From assembly GCF_000827125.1 (NCBI RefSeq), contig NZ_CP010311.1, positions 1 to 64,000 of the forward strand: a DNA stretch of 64,000 nucleotides, given 5' to 3'. Source of the stretch: Geoalkalibacter subterraneus (GTDB lineage Bacteria > Desulfobacterota > Desulfuromonadia > Desulfuromonadales > Geoalkalibacteraceae). Below the pieces are notes generated by a model, which saw only the letters and a program-made list of their open reading frames with translations, searched no databases and was not told where the DNA came from. A program made the translations under genes and the position numbers. Shown here in pieces: positions 39,521-47,173 of this stretch. Every line of letters starts with the position of its first letter. The stretch's first letter is position 1.

Positions 39521-40333
39521 CTATTTTGTGTGATCGTCGTGGCAGGTCAGGCAGTCATTGAGCCCCTTTTCGTTGTACATGGCATCCGATCCGTGGCAGC
39601 TCAGGCAGCTTTCCGTTTCTTCGCTGCGTTTGGCGCCGATAAAAGCATACTTGCCTACCAGGTGCTCATTGAGCATCTCAACAGTTCGGTAGGCCGTATC
39701 ACCCGCCACTTTGGCGCAGCGATCTTTTCTCTGCTTCTCGGTATAGGACGCTCCGGCCGCCATCATCCAGGTCGAGACCGACGCATGGCACAGCGGGGAA
39801 TTGGGGATTTTTTGTATCTGATCCTTGTTTGCTGCAAGGTCGTCATAACGCTTGGAGGGGAAATTTTCCTGGCTGTACCAGTGAATCAGGTCCGCCACCA
39901 GTTTTGAATGGGTTTTCTTGTCGTCGTAGGCCACCAGGTTGATAATGGCGGCACAGGAGCCGATGGAGCCGCACAGGGTGCCTTCTCCGCCGTAGCCGCC
40001 GGCGGCATGGTGAAACATGTCATCAGGAAGCAGGATATAAGGGAAGCCGATCTCTTCTTTCATGAGGCTGAGGACCCCCAGCCAGGCGCCGGTGCCTCAG
40101 CCGCCTTTTTCATGGTAATAGTTGAACGCTCTTCTGCCGGCTTCCATCGGGTCGAGTTTCTTCCACGGCCAGGGCAGCGTCGGCGCCGTAACGGGCGACT
40201 GCTTGCTTTTGCCGATGTCGGCCATGGCAACGCTTCCCGCCAGGGCGCTTCCCGCCACGGCCATGCCGGTGGCGGCGATAAAGCGGCGACGGTTTACAGG
40301 ACTGCCGTCTTTTTCTGCAAGATGTTTGAGCAT
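39521..40333 (-). CDS. Tat-exported split-Soret-type cytochrome c with selenocysteine
   Basis: From ATG 40333 (GGAG 5-9 nt upstream) the frame runs 270 aa except for one TGA at 40099-40097 (residue 79). Read as selenocysteine it gives YYHEKGG-U-GTGAWLGVL, where C_GCAxxG_C_C-family and split-Soret cytochromes have cysteine. The N-terminus has a twin-arginine signal (NRRRFIAATGMAVAGSALAG). Later features are GTLCGSIGSCAAI and two CXXCH heme motifs (CLSCH at 243-247, CLTCH at 261-265). A SECIS-like hairpin follows the TGA. It diverges from the yeeE operon. Its likely role is periplasmic electron transfer; the substrate is unknown. Confidence 0.8.
40066..40099 (-). promoter_or_regulatory. Bacterial SECIS-like element, split-Soret cytochrome gene
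   Basis: From the UGA: 13-nt spacer, 7-bp stem GGCUGGG/CUCAGCC (one G-U pair), loop GGUC. The geometry is identical to the element at 33546, though the stem sequences differ. Confidence 0.75.
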
Positions 40334-40785
40334 GGTGTCTCCTTTTTTCTGCAAGGGGCAAATCCCGGAGAATCTGCCTCAGTTGAAAACAGGCCGCTGC
40401 ATCCTGTAATGAAATGTCTCTTTGCTGTCGGACATCGCACAGGCCATGCCATGCGCTCTCCAGGGCGAAGTTCCTTCCGCTTTTTAGTTTTTATTGATTT
40501 TTAGTTTTTGTTTTAAAAACAATAGCTTATGGAGGATATCAAAAATAAAATAACGGAGACGCATGAAATTTCTGAAAGGTGATGACATGCTCGAAATGTA
40601 TTTGGCATTTCTTTCATTGTGAACGAATATTTCAAATTGAAAGAAATGGCGCGGATAGGAAACTGAAAAATTAGAGCACAGGGAAGAATTTTTTAATATT
40701 TATGTGATAAAATCTTCTTAAGTTCATGGTGGCTGAACGCGATTCGACGTCTCAGCCTATTTTCTGATCGGCAGAGAGGCGCTCA
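40334..40785. promoter_or_regulatory. Divergent intergenic region between Sec-cytochrome and yeeE
   Basis: This 452-bp region should hold both promoters. It contains an 11-bp inverted repeat (CATTTCTTTCA at 40606-40616 with TGAAAGAAATG at 40638-40648), a candidate binding site for the downstream NtrC-type regulator. A 19-codon frame at 40563-40622 (MKFLKGDDMLEMYLAFLSL) has GGAG upstream and could be a leader peptide, but this is weak. I found no convincing -24/-12 sigma-54 promoter. AT content is higher than in the flanks. Confidence 0.4.
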
Positions 40786-41892
40786 ATGCTGCTATCGGGC
40801 TTGTGGTCCTGGTTTTTCTTTTATTTGGGCCTGGGGATGATTATTGGGACGGCGCTGTACCGAAGCGACTTCTGCATGGCCGGTATCCTCCGGGATGTTT
40901 TTTTGTTCAAGGATTATGAGCGTCTCCGGCATCTTTTCCTGGCTGTCATCCTGACTCTGTTGTTTTTTACCCTGCTGCGCACCTTTGATCTGGCACCTGC
41001 GAACAATTTTTCTGCCGGGCATAAAAGCTTTCTGCTTGGGAGCGTGGGCGGGGTGGTGTTCGGATTCGGCATGGTGTTGGCCGGCGGCTGTGTTTTCGGC
41101 ACTCTCTACAAGATGGCAGCCGGCAATCTGACTTATTTGCTGGCCTTTGTCGGCCTTGTCGCAGGCAGTCTCCTGTATGCGGAGCTACACCCCTGGTTGC
41201 GTTCCATTCCTGCGAACGAACCCTGGCACGGAGAGCTGAATCTGCTTGAACAGTGGCCGGGTTTTGTCGGTGCCTCCAGCTGGATTTTGGTCGGAATCTT
41301 GCTGGTCCTGTTTATCTGGTGGCGCCGGCAGGGAAAATGGACGGTTGCTGCCGCGCCGGAAGGTTACATGCAGCCCTGGCTGACCGCCGTGCTTCTTGCC
41401 GCGGCCAACCTGGCGGCATACGCGGTGAGCGGCCTGCCGGTGAGCATTTCCACCATGTATGCGAAACTGGGGGCATGGCTGGAGAGCCTGGTTGCGCCCG
41501 TCCATGTGGCAACCCTGGATTATTTCAGCCGACCGTCTTTTGTGGTCGACATCGGTTCCGCAACATTTCCGGTTGGCGGCGGGCCGCAACTCGATTTTTA
41601 CGCCTTCACCGAAGGCGGCCTGATGCTGGGTGTGCTGGCGGGCGCTTTTCTCAACGCCCTGTGGCTCAAAGAGTTTCGCCTTTCCGGCTGGCCGCCTCCC
41701 CGGCAGGCGGCCTCTGCCCTGGTCGGCGGCGTGTTCATGGCACTGGGGGCCCGCATGGGTAACGGCTGCAATATCAAGCACCTGCTGGGCGGCGTGCCGC
41801 TGCTGTCGCTGCATTCCATGCTCTTCGTCTGCGGCATGCTGTTGGGGGCCTGGCTTGGCGCCCAGGTGCTGCCGCGCATCATTTTGAGGTGA
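40786..41892 (+). CDS. YeeE/YedE-family sulfur/selenium compound transporter
   Basis: The 368-aa membrane protein has about nine to ten helices and duplicated YeeE motifs: VLAGGCVFGTLYKMAAGN in the first half and GARMGNGCNIKHLLGG in the second, each with a conserved cysteine. Family members import thiosulfate (YeeE/TsuA), and YedE homologues are linked to selenium metabolism. The adjacent TusA-like gene fits either. AGAGAGG lies upstream of the ATG. First gene of a four-gene operon. Confidence 0.85.
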   Translation: MLLSGLWSWFFFYLGLGMIIGTALYRSDFCMAGILRDVFLFKDYERLRHLFLAVILTLLFFTLLRTFDLAPANNFSAGHKSFLLGSVGGVVFGFGMVLAGGCVFGTLYKMAAGNLTYLLAFVGLVAGSLLYAELHPWLRSIPANEPWHGELNLLEQWPGFVGASSWILVGILLVLFIWWRRQGKWTVAAAPEGYMQPWLTAVLLAAANLAAYAVSGLPVSISTMYAKLGAWLESLVAPVHVATLDYFSRPSFVVDIGSATFPVGGGPQLDFYAFTEGGLMLGVLAGAFLNALWLKEFRLSGWPPPRQAASALVGGVFMALGARMGNGCNIKHLLGGVPLLSLHSMLFVCGMLLGAWLGAQVLPRIILR

Positions 41893-41897
41893 GACCT

Positions 41898-42167
41898 ATG
41901 GAATCCCGTGAAATTGTCGAAATCGTTGATCTGAATATTCTCGGCCAGGTCTGCCCGGCCTGCCTGCTGGTGGCCCTCGATGCGCTCAACAACCATGAGG
42001 AAAGCCTGCGCTGCGGCACAAAGCGGCTGGTGGTGCGCACCGATCACCGCGACAGCACCCGCACCATCCCCAAGGCGGCACGCAAGATGGGCTATGACGT
42101 GGAGGTCAAAAAAGTTGATAGCTGCTACGAAATCTCGATCGGGAGAAAGTATGAACCAACCCGATGA
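41898..42167 (+). CDS. TusA/SirA-like sulfur carrier with CPAC motif
   Basis: The 89-aa protein has the TusA fold motif near its N-terminus, but the usual CPxP is CPAC (ILGQVCPACLLVALDAL), giving a second cysteine. TusA-like proteins carry persulfide sulfur; YedF relatives are linked to selenium. It is 5 nt after yeeE and overlaps the histidine kinase gene by 17 nt. GAGGTGAG precedes ATG 41898. Confidence 0.82.
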   Translation: MESREIVEIVDLNILGQVCPACLLVALDALNNHEESLRCGTKRLVVRTDHRDSTRTIPKAARKMGYDVEVKKVDSCYEISIGRKYEPTR

Positions 42168-43857
42168 GGAAAAAGATGCGCTGCGCAGGCGCTGCGCCGA
42201 ACTGGAAGCTGAAAACCGGGCCTACGCCCGCTACATCCGCGACAAGACCAATCATCTGCTCGGGGTGATCGGCACCAAGGAGCTTGAGGAGGATGAGCTT
42301 GACGACCAGGCCCTGATCAAGCTGGACCCTATCGGTATTGTGGCCCGGTCTTTCCTGCAGATTCTGACCAATCTCAACCAGACCATTGACGAACTGCGTG
42401 AGGCGAAAAACGAGCTGCAGGCCATCTTCGATGCGACCGGAGTCGGCATCTCCATTGTCGACCGCAATTTCGTCGTTGAGCGCTGCAATGAAAAACAGCG
42501 TGAAATGCTGGTGGATTCCAGTGTTGAAGAGGTCGTCGGGCGTCACTGTTTTGAGGTTTACTGCGACCGCAACGCACCGACTTCGGAATGTCCCGCCCTT
42601 GATTCTTTTGAGACGGGTAAAGCCGCCCTGGTGCGCGAGGTTCAGAAAAAGGGGCGCTGGTTCCAGTTGGTGACGACCCCCTTTTCCCGCGCGGAGGATG
42701 GGAGCATCAACCGGGTGATCGAAGTGTCCATGGATATCACCGAAAAGAAAAAGGTCGAGGATGCTGAAAAAGAACTGCGGGAATTCTGCCAGACTGAAAG
42801 ACGAAAGCTTGCGACCGTCATCGAAAGCCTTTCGGAGGGGCTGCTGGTGGTCGATGAGCAAGGGCGGATTGTGTCCTGCAACCTCGCTGCGGATGAAATA
42901 ACCGAGCAGCGTATCGGGGAAAATTGCAACCGTCCGCTGGACGATGCGATCGCTGAATTCGCGCCTCTGCTGCGCAGTGATGCCGGCAACGTCCAGGGCG
43001 TGGAGGTCATGACCCGCACCCGCCAGGGTTACGATCTGCTGCTTTCCGTCAATGTGGGGTGCCTGTCGGACAACGAGGGGCGTCCTCTCGGCCATGTTCT
43101 GACCTTCCGCGACATTACCGAGGAGAAAAAACGTGCCGAACTCTATCACCGCGCCGAAAAACTGGCGGCCATCGGGCAGCTTTCCGCAGGGGTGGCGCAC
43201 GAACTCAACACCCCTCTGGGCAGCGTGCTGGGGTATGCGCGTCTGCTGCTCAAAGACAAAGCACTGCCTGACAATCTTAAAAACTGGGCTGAGATCATCG
43301 CGGAGCAGGCAAAAAAGAGCAGTACCATTATTCAGGGGTTGCTGCGCTTCGCCCGCCAGTCCAACCCGGCCCACCGCTGCCTCGAGCACTGCTTCCTCAA
43401 TGATGTGATTCAGCGAACGCTGCCGGTGTTGTCCACCGAGTTGGACAAGCGGAAAATTGAACTGATCAGCGAGCTTAACCCCGTGGCTCCGGTTGTGGCG
43501 GACCCGCAGGAGCTGGAGCAGCTTGTTCTCAACCTGACCATGAATGCCATGCAGGCCATAGGCGAGAAGGGATGCGTGCGCATTGAGACGGCCCAGGCTG
43601 GTTCGAAGGTGGTCATGAAAATTTCGGATGACGGGCCAGGTGTTCCAGAGGAGATCCGGTTCCGCATCTTCGATCCTTTCTTTACCACAAAAGCTCCGGG
43701 CGAGGGGACCGGCCTCGGCCTGTCCCTGTGTTCCGGCATTGTCAGCGACATGGGAGGCGCCATCGATATCGCCGGGGGTGAAGACCGGGGCGCGACCTTT
43801 ATCGTCTCCCTGCCGGCGAGCGACGCTGTAGAGGGCTCAGGTGACCTGCATGAATGA
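42151..43857 (+). CDS. PAS-domain sensor histidine kinase
   Basis: The 568-aa cytoplasmic kinase has an N-terminal coiled-coil region, two PAS domains (from about residue 91, IFDATGVGISIVDRNFV, and about 220-330), a HisKA domain with phospho-acceptor H350 in SAGVAHELNTPLGSVLG, and a HATPase domain (NLTMNAMQAIGEKG, DDGPGVPEEI, GTGLGLSLCSGIV). It has no transmembrane segment, so it senses an internal signal. It overlaps the response-regulator gene by 8 nt; the two are a cognate pair. Confidence 0.93.
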   Translation: MNQPDEEKDALRRRCAELEAENRAYARYIRDKTNHLLGVIGTKELEEDELDDQALIKLDPIGIVARSFLQILTNLNQTIDELREAKNELQAIFDATGVGISIVDRNFVVERCNEKQREMLVDSSVEEVVGRHCFEVYCDRNAPTSECPALDSFETGKAALVREVQKKGRWFQLVTTPFSRAEDGSINRVIEVSMDITEKKKVEDAEKELREFCQTERRKLATVIESLSEGLLVVDEQGRIVSCNLAADEITEQRIGENCNRPLDDAIAEFAPLLRSDAGNVQGVEVMTRTRQGYDLLLSVNVGCLSDNEGRPLGHVLTFRDITEEKKRAELYHRAEKLAAIGQLSAGVAHELNTPLGSVLGYARLLLKDKALPDNLKNWAEIIAEQAKKSSTIIQGLLRFARQSNPAHRCLEHCFLNDVIQRTLPVLSTELDKRKIELISELNPVAPVVADPQELEQLVLNLTMNAMQAIGEKGCVRIETAQAGSKVVMKISDDGPGVPEEIRFRIFDPFFTTKAPGEGTGLGLSLCSGIVSDMGGAIDIAGGEDRGATFIVSLPASDAVEGSGDLHE

Positions 43858-45193
43858 TTCAAGCTCCATCCTGATTGTTGAAGATGATTCCACCATGCGC
43901 CACCTTATCCGCGACACTCTCGCGGCGGAGGGGATCGCGGCGCAGATGAGCGAAGACAGCCGTGCCGCCGCCAGCCTCATTGAGCAGAGCCGGGTCGATA
44001 TCGTCCTCACCGACCTGAAGATGCCCCACCTGGACGGTATGGAAATCCTGGCCAGGGCACGGCATCACAATCCTGATTGTGTGGTGATCGTGATCACCGG
44101 CTACGGCACCATTGAGTCGGCGGTGGAGGCGATTCGCAAGGGGGCCTACGACTATGTGCAGAAACCCTTTGAGCCGGATGCCCTGGTGCTGACCGTTCAA
44201 CGGGCGATGGAACATGCCCGACTGGTGCGGGAGAACAAAAGGCTGCGGGAGCAGGCCGGCGAGCGCCGGGGGGGAGATCTCATCGGCAGCAGCCGCAAGA
44301 TGGTGGAACTGAAGAATTTCATCGCCAGGATCGCACCCTTCGACACCACTGTTCTGATTCAGGGTGAGACGGGCACCGGCAAAGAGCTGGTAGCCAAGTT
44401 CATCCATCAGTGGAGTTCCAGGGTCGGGCGGCGTTTCCTGCCGGTCAACTGCGGCGCGCTGACCGAAACGCTGCTGGAGTCGGAGCTTTTCGGCCATGTG
44501 CGCGGCGCCTTCACCGGGGCCGACAGCGACAAGAAGGGGCTGTTCGAAACGGTGGATAAGGGGACGATCTTTCTCGATGAAATCAACTCCATCTCCCCTG
44601 CCTTTCAGGTCAAACTGCTGCGGGTTCTGCAGGAAGGGACCTATCTCAGGGTGGGAGGGCGCGATCCGCGCACGGTGGATGTGCGGGTGATCGCCGCCGC
44701 CAACGCCGATCTGGAAAAGGAAGTGGAAGCAGGCCTATTCCGCAGCGATCTCTATTATCGGCTCAATGTGGTGCCGGTGATGATCCCGCCGCTGCGCGAG
44801 CGGCGTGAAGATATTGCCCTGCTGGCGCATCATTTTCTGTCGGTCTACGGCGCCAAATACGGCAAGACGATATCGAGCATCAGCGGCGGTGCGCTCGATC
44901 TGCTGCGGGCCTATTCCTGGCCGGGCAACGTGCGGGAGTTGGAGAACGTGATGGAGCGCGCCATCATCGTCGCCGACGAGAATGAGCTGCAGCCGGGGCA
45001 TCTGCCCCGCCTGTCAGCTTCGGGGCAGGAACCGATGGAGTCGGACGACGTGCTGATGTCGCTGGAGGAGATGGAAAAACGGTTGATCGTCAAAGGGCTG
45101 CGCCACACCGGCGGGCATAAAGGTAGAACGGCGGAGATTCTCGGCATCAGCCCGGTTTCGCTGTGGCGCAAAATAAAAAAATACGATCTTTAA
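43850..45193 (+). CDS. NtrC-family sigma-54-dependent response regulator
   Basis: The 447-aa protein has a receiver domain with phosphorylatable D55 (LTDLKMPHLDG), a sigma-54 AAA+ domain (Walker A GETGTGKE near residue 172, GAFTGA loop ESELFGHVRGAFTGA, Walker B GTIFLDEINSI) and a C-terminal Fis-type helix-turn-helix (GRTAEILGISPVSLWRKI). It probably activates a sigma-54 promoter in this locus or elsewhere. Start at ATG 43850; a GTG at 43841 is possible. Confidence 0.94.
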   Translation: MNDSSSILIVEDDSTMRHLIRDTLAAEGIAAQMSEDSRAAASLIEQSRVDIVLTDLKMPHLDGMEILARARHHNPDCVVIVITGYGTIESAVEAIRKGAYDYVQKPFEPDALVLTVQRAMEHARLVRENKRLREQAGERRGGDLIGSSRKMVELKNFIARIAPFDTTVLIQGETGTGKELVAKFIHQWSSRVGRRFLPVNCGALTETLLESELFGHVRGAFTGADSDKKGLFETVDKGTIFLDEINSISPAFQVKLLRVLQEGTYLRVGGRDPRTVDVRVIAAANADLEKEVEAGLFRSDLYYRLNVVPVMIPPLRERREDIALLAHHFLSVYGAKYGKTISSISGGALDLLRAYSWPGNVRELENVMERAIIVADENELQPGHLPRLSASGQEPMESDDVLMSLEEMEKRLIVKGLRHTGGHKGRTAEILGISPVSLWRKIKKYDL

Positions 45194-45199
45194 TTTCTT

Positions 45200-45403
45200 G
45201 GCTCCCAGGCCGTCTTGTTTCGAGAGGATTTTAGCGAAGTGGCGCGTCCGGCAGTAATCGAAAAAGGCGCGCAGAACGCCGGTGCGATACTTCTCCCGGT
45301 GGATGACAAGGAAGAAATTACGCTCCAGATCCAGAAACGGCGTGGGCAGTTCCACCAGCGTTCCTTGCGGGCCAGGGCCATAAAGGAAAGACAGCTGATC
45401 CAC
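45200..45403 (-). pseudogene. Remnant of a LysR-type regulator C-terminus
   Basis: The minus strand encodes about 65 residues (FLYGPGPQGTLVELPTPFLD, FLVIHREKYRTGVLRAFFDY) that resemble the end of a LysR substrate-binding domain. Upstream the frame meets a stop near 45421 and no N-terminal HTH domain is present. It is therefore a gene fragment. LysR regulators linked to selenium metabolism occur beside yedE/yedF in some genomes, but the identity of this one cannot be told. Confidence 0.5.
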
Positions 45404-45452
45404 CCCCCCAGGCTGTTATGCGCCGACGGGGTAGGATGAGCGTTGTTTTTTC

Positions 45453-45827
45453 CTATTGTTGGACGAGTTCGACCAGGTATCCGTCAGGGTCGGCGATAAA
45501 ATAGAACTGAACCCCTTTTCCCGGCAGCCCCTTGAGAGGTTTGGGGGCGAACCCCATCTCCTCGTGGCGCCGGTGCGCGGCTTCGAGGTCATCTACCCCT
45601 AAAGCCAGGTGAGAGTACCCGTTGCCGAGTTCGTACGGTTCGGTCTGGTCGTGATTCCAGGTAAGTTCCAGCTCGAAGTCTCCCTCCGGGGCGCGCAGGT
45701 AACTCAAGGTAAAATCAGAAAATTCGAGCCGGCGCGCGATTTCGAAACCGAAGGCCTCCGTGTAGAATTTTTCCGACTTTTCCAGGTTCATCACGCGGAT
45801 GCAGGTGTGGATCATCTTGAAGTTCAT
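45453..45827 (-). CDS. gloA: Glyoxalase I (lactoylglutathione lyase) family protein
   Basis: The 124-aa protein begins MNFKMIHTCIRVMNLEKS and has the vicinal-oxygen-chelate pattern: FYTEAFGFEIARRLEF, ELTWNHDQTEPYELGNGYSH, HLALGVDDLEAA and DPDGYLVELVQQ. Its metal ligands are the usual His/Glu positions. It should detoxify methylglyoxal with a thiol cofactor. Start at ATG 45827 with GGAGAGGA upstream. The open frame continues through repeat copy C but this is not a true fusion. Confidence 0.9.
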   Translation of the reverse strand: MNFKMIHTCIRVMNLEKSEKFYTEAFGFEIARRLEFSDFTLSYLRAPEGDFELELTWNHDQTEPYELGNGYSHLALGVDDLEAAHRRHEEMGFAPKPLKGLPGKGVQFYFIADPDGYLVELVQQ

Positions 45828-45922
45828 CTTTGTCCTCTCCATATAAAGTGGTATCAACGAAGTTATCTCTCCCAAAGCACCTCCGGCTTTTGCGCAGAGG
45901 CCGGGAAAGTAAAAAAAAGCAT

Positions 45923-46025
45923 GGGGTCGTAACACCCATGACAAGGGCCACTTTTCGCCATCCCTGGCCGTTTGATTGGCGCCCTCCCTGGCGCCAAACA
46001 CCCTTGTCATGGGTGTTACGACCCC
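45923..46025. repeat. Palindromic 103-bp repeat, copy C
   Basis: Arms begin GGGGTCGTAACACCCATG and are perfectly complementary over 25 nt. They differ from copy B at three positions, with matching changes on the other arm. It lies between the gloA and methyltransferase genes, both on the minus strand. Confidence 0.92.
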
Positions 46026-46050
46026 GCGAGGTTGATAGATAAAAGTAAAT

Positions 46051-46680
46051 TTACCGTCGCGAGAAAAAGGCCATCTGGGTGGAGCTGCCGAACTGCGGGT
46101 CTGCGGTGCCGACGGCTTCGATGGCGACAGCATAACCGTTGCGCTGGGCGGTGCCTTGCGCCCATTTGCCAAACTTGGCGCGGGTCCACTCAAATTTGTG
46201 ATCCTGATGCCGGAACATTCCTTCCGGGATGCCGTGCAGCAGGTTGTATTCGAAATTCGGGGTGGTGACGATGACTGTTTGCGGACGGTAGCCCGCAAAA
46301 ACCGCCTTTTCCACCAGGGAGAGCCGGTTGGGGGGAATATGCTCGATGGTCTCCAGCAGCACCGCCGCATCAAACCCCGCCAGCTCCTCCATAAAAGAGG
46401 TGAACGATCCATAGTACAGCCCAATGCGCTGCTGCCTGGTCTCTTTGTCGAGCCCCAGAAGCTGTCGCGCCGCCGCCAGTGCCTCCTGCGAAGTCTCCAG
46501 GCCGGCAATCCTCTTGAACTGCGGTTCGCCCGCCAGCCGCAGCAGCAGCTCACCCGTGCCGCACCCCAGGTCAAGCACACTCTCGGCCCCGCTCGACCGC
46601 AGCACGCCGATCACCGCCGCCAGCCTCTCTTCATGAAGAGAGGAGGGCAGTTCGTTCATTCTGTCATGGTATTTTTTCAT
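46051..46680 (-). CDS. Hen1-type RNA 2'-O-methyltransferase domain protein
   Basis: The 209-aa class I SAM methyltransferase has motif I DLGCGTGELLLRLAG, then ETIEHIPPNRLSLVEKAVF, VIVTTPNFEYN and RHQDHKFEWTRAKFGKWA. The E..EH...H pattern and DHKFEWTR are those I know from Hen1, which methylates the 3'-terminal ribose. Bacterial Hen1 usually has a large N-terminal ligase-associated domain and a Pnkp partner; neither is present here. The substrate may therefore be different. No strong ribosome site precedes ATG 46680. Confidence 0.75.
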   Translation of the reverse strand: MKKYHDRMNELPSSLHEERLAAVIGVLRSSGAESVLDLGCGTGELLLRLAGEPQFKRIAGLETSQEALAAARQLLGLDKETRQQRIGLYYGSFTSFMEELAGFDAAVLLETIEHIPPNRLSLVEKAVFAGYRPQTVIVTTPNFEYNLLHGIPEGMFRHQDHKFEWTRAKFGKWAQGTAQRNGYAVAIEAVGTADPQFGSSTQMAFFSRR

Positions 46681-46863
46681 GGTGGGGGCAGAATAAGCCG
46701 CCTGGTTGCGTGACTTGTCATGAGTCGCTACCGAGAATATCCTACCAAGGGTCTTTAGGCAGGCTATTTGTTATTGAGAACAGCAGAATAGTTGCTTCTG
46801 CGGCCTAAAGCAATATATGTGTTTCTAAAAAGAAGGTTTTTTCGGGGTCCCTTTTGTCATGCG

Positions 46864-47052
46864 TCAGCGAATAAACAGGCGCGCCACCAAACCGGCACAG
46901 AATGCGGCGGGTACGCACAAAACGGCGGCGAGGATGAAGGCGGCAGCGGCGCAGGCCCACAGCGGCGATTCCGGAGAAAGGCGGGCGGCAAGCAGGGTTA
47001 TGGCGACCCAGAGGACAAGCAGGGTCAGCAGGCCGGGGAGATGGTTCTTCAT
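46864..47052 (-). CDS. Small two-helix membrane protein
   Basis: The 62-aa protein has two hydrophobic segments (LLTLLVLWVAITLLAARL and a second, alanine-rich one). AAAGGA precedes ATG 47052. No family is recognised. Upstream, a longer frame from 47124 is possible. The 180 nt between it and the methyltransferase gene show only a short inverted repeat (CTTTAGGC...GCCTAAAG, about 46757-46817). Confidence 0.45.
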   Translation of the reverse strand: MKNHLPGLLTLLVLWVAITLLAARLSPESPLWACAAAAFILAAVLCVPAAFCAGLVARLFIR

Positions 47053-47173
47053 GACAGCAGTCCTTTCTGGTCGATGACTGTTCGGCATGGGCGCAACTTG
47101 GCATAAATTCTGGACATTTTGCATTTCAGGCGATACCCTGACCTCTGTTTTTCATGCCTGTGGGAGGGGTGCC

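Noticed and set aside
39521-40354. Two separate genes or a frameshifted pseudogene at the cytochrome locus
   Set aside because: Both halves are in the same frame, joined by one TGA at a conserved cysteine position with a SECIS-like hairpin; no other lesions are seen.
40334-40785. Sigma-54 promoter (-24/-12) for yeeE
   Set aside because: No GG-N10-GC pattern near TGGCAC/TTGC consensus was found, although the operon encodes an NtrC-type regulator.
45453-46580. Apparent 375-aa fusion of a basic N-terminus to glyoxalase
   Set aside because: The extra part is translated from repeat copy C and the antisense of the methyltransferase frame; the glyoxalase has its own ATG and ribosome site at 45827.
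46757-46817. CTTTAGGC/GCCTAAAG inverted repeat as a terminator
   Set aside because: Short arms with a long loop and no T run at the right place; too weak to call.
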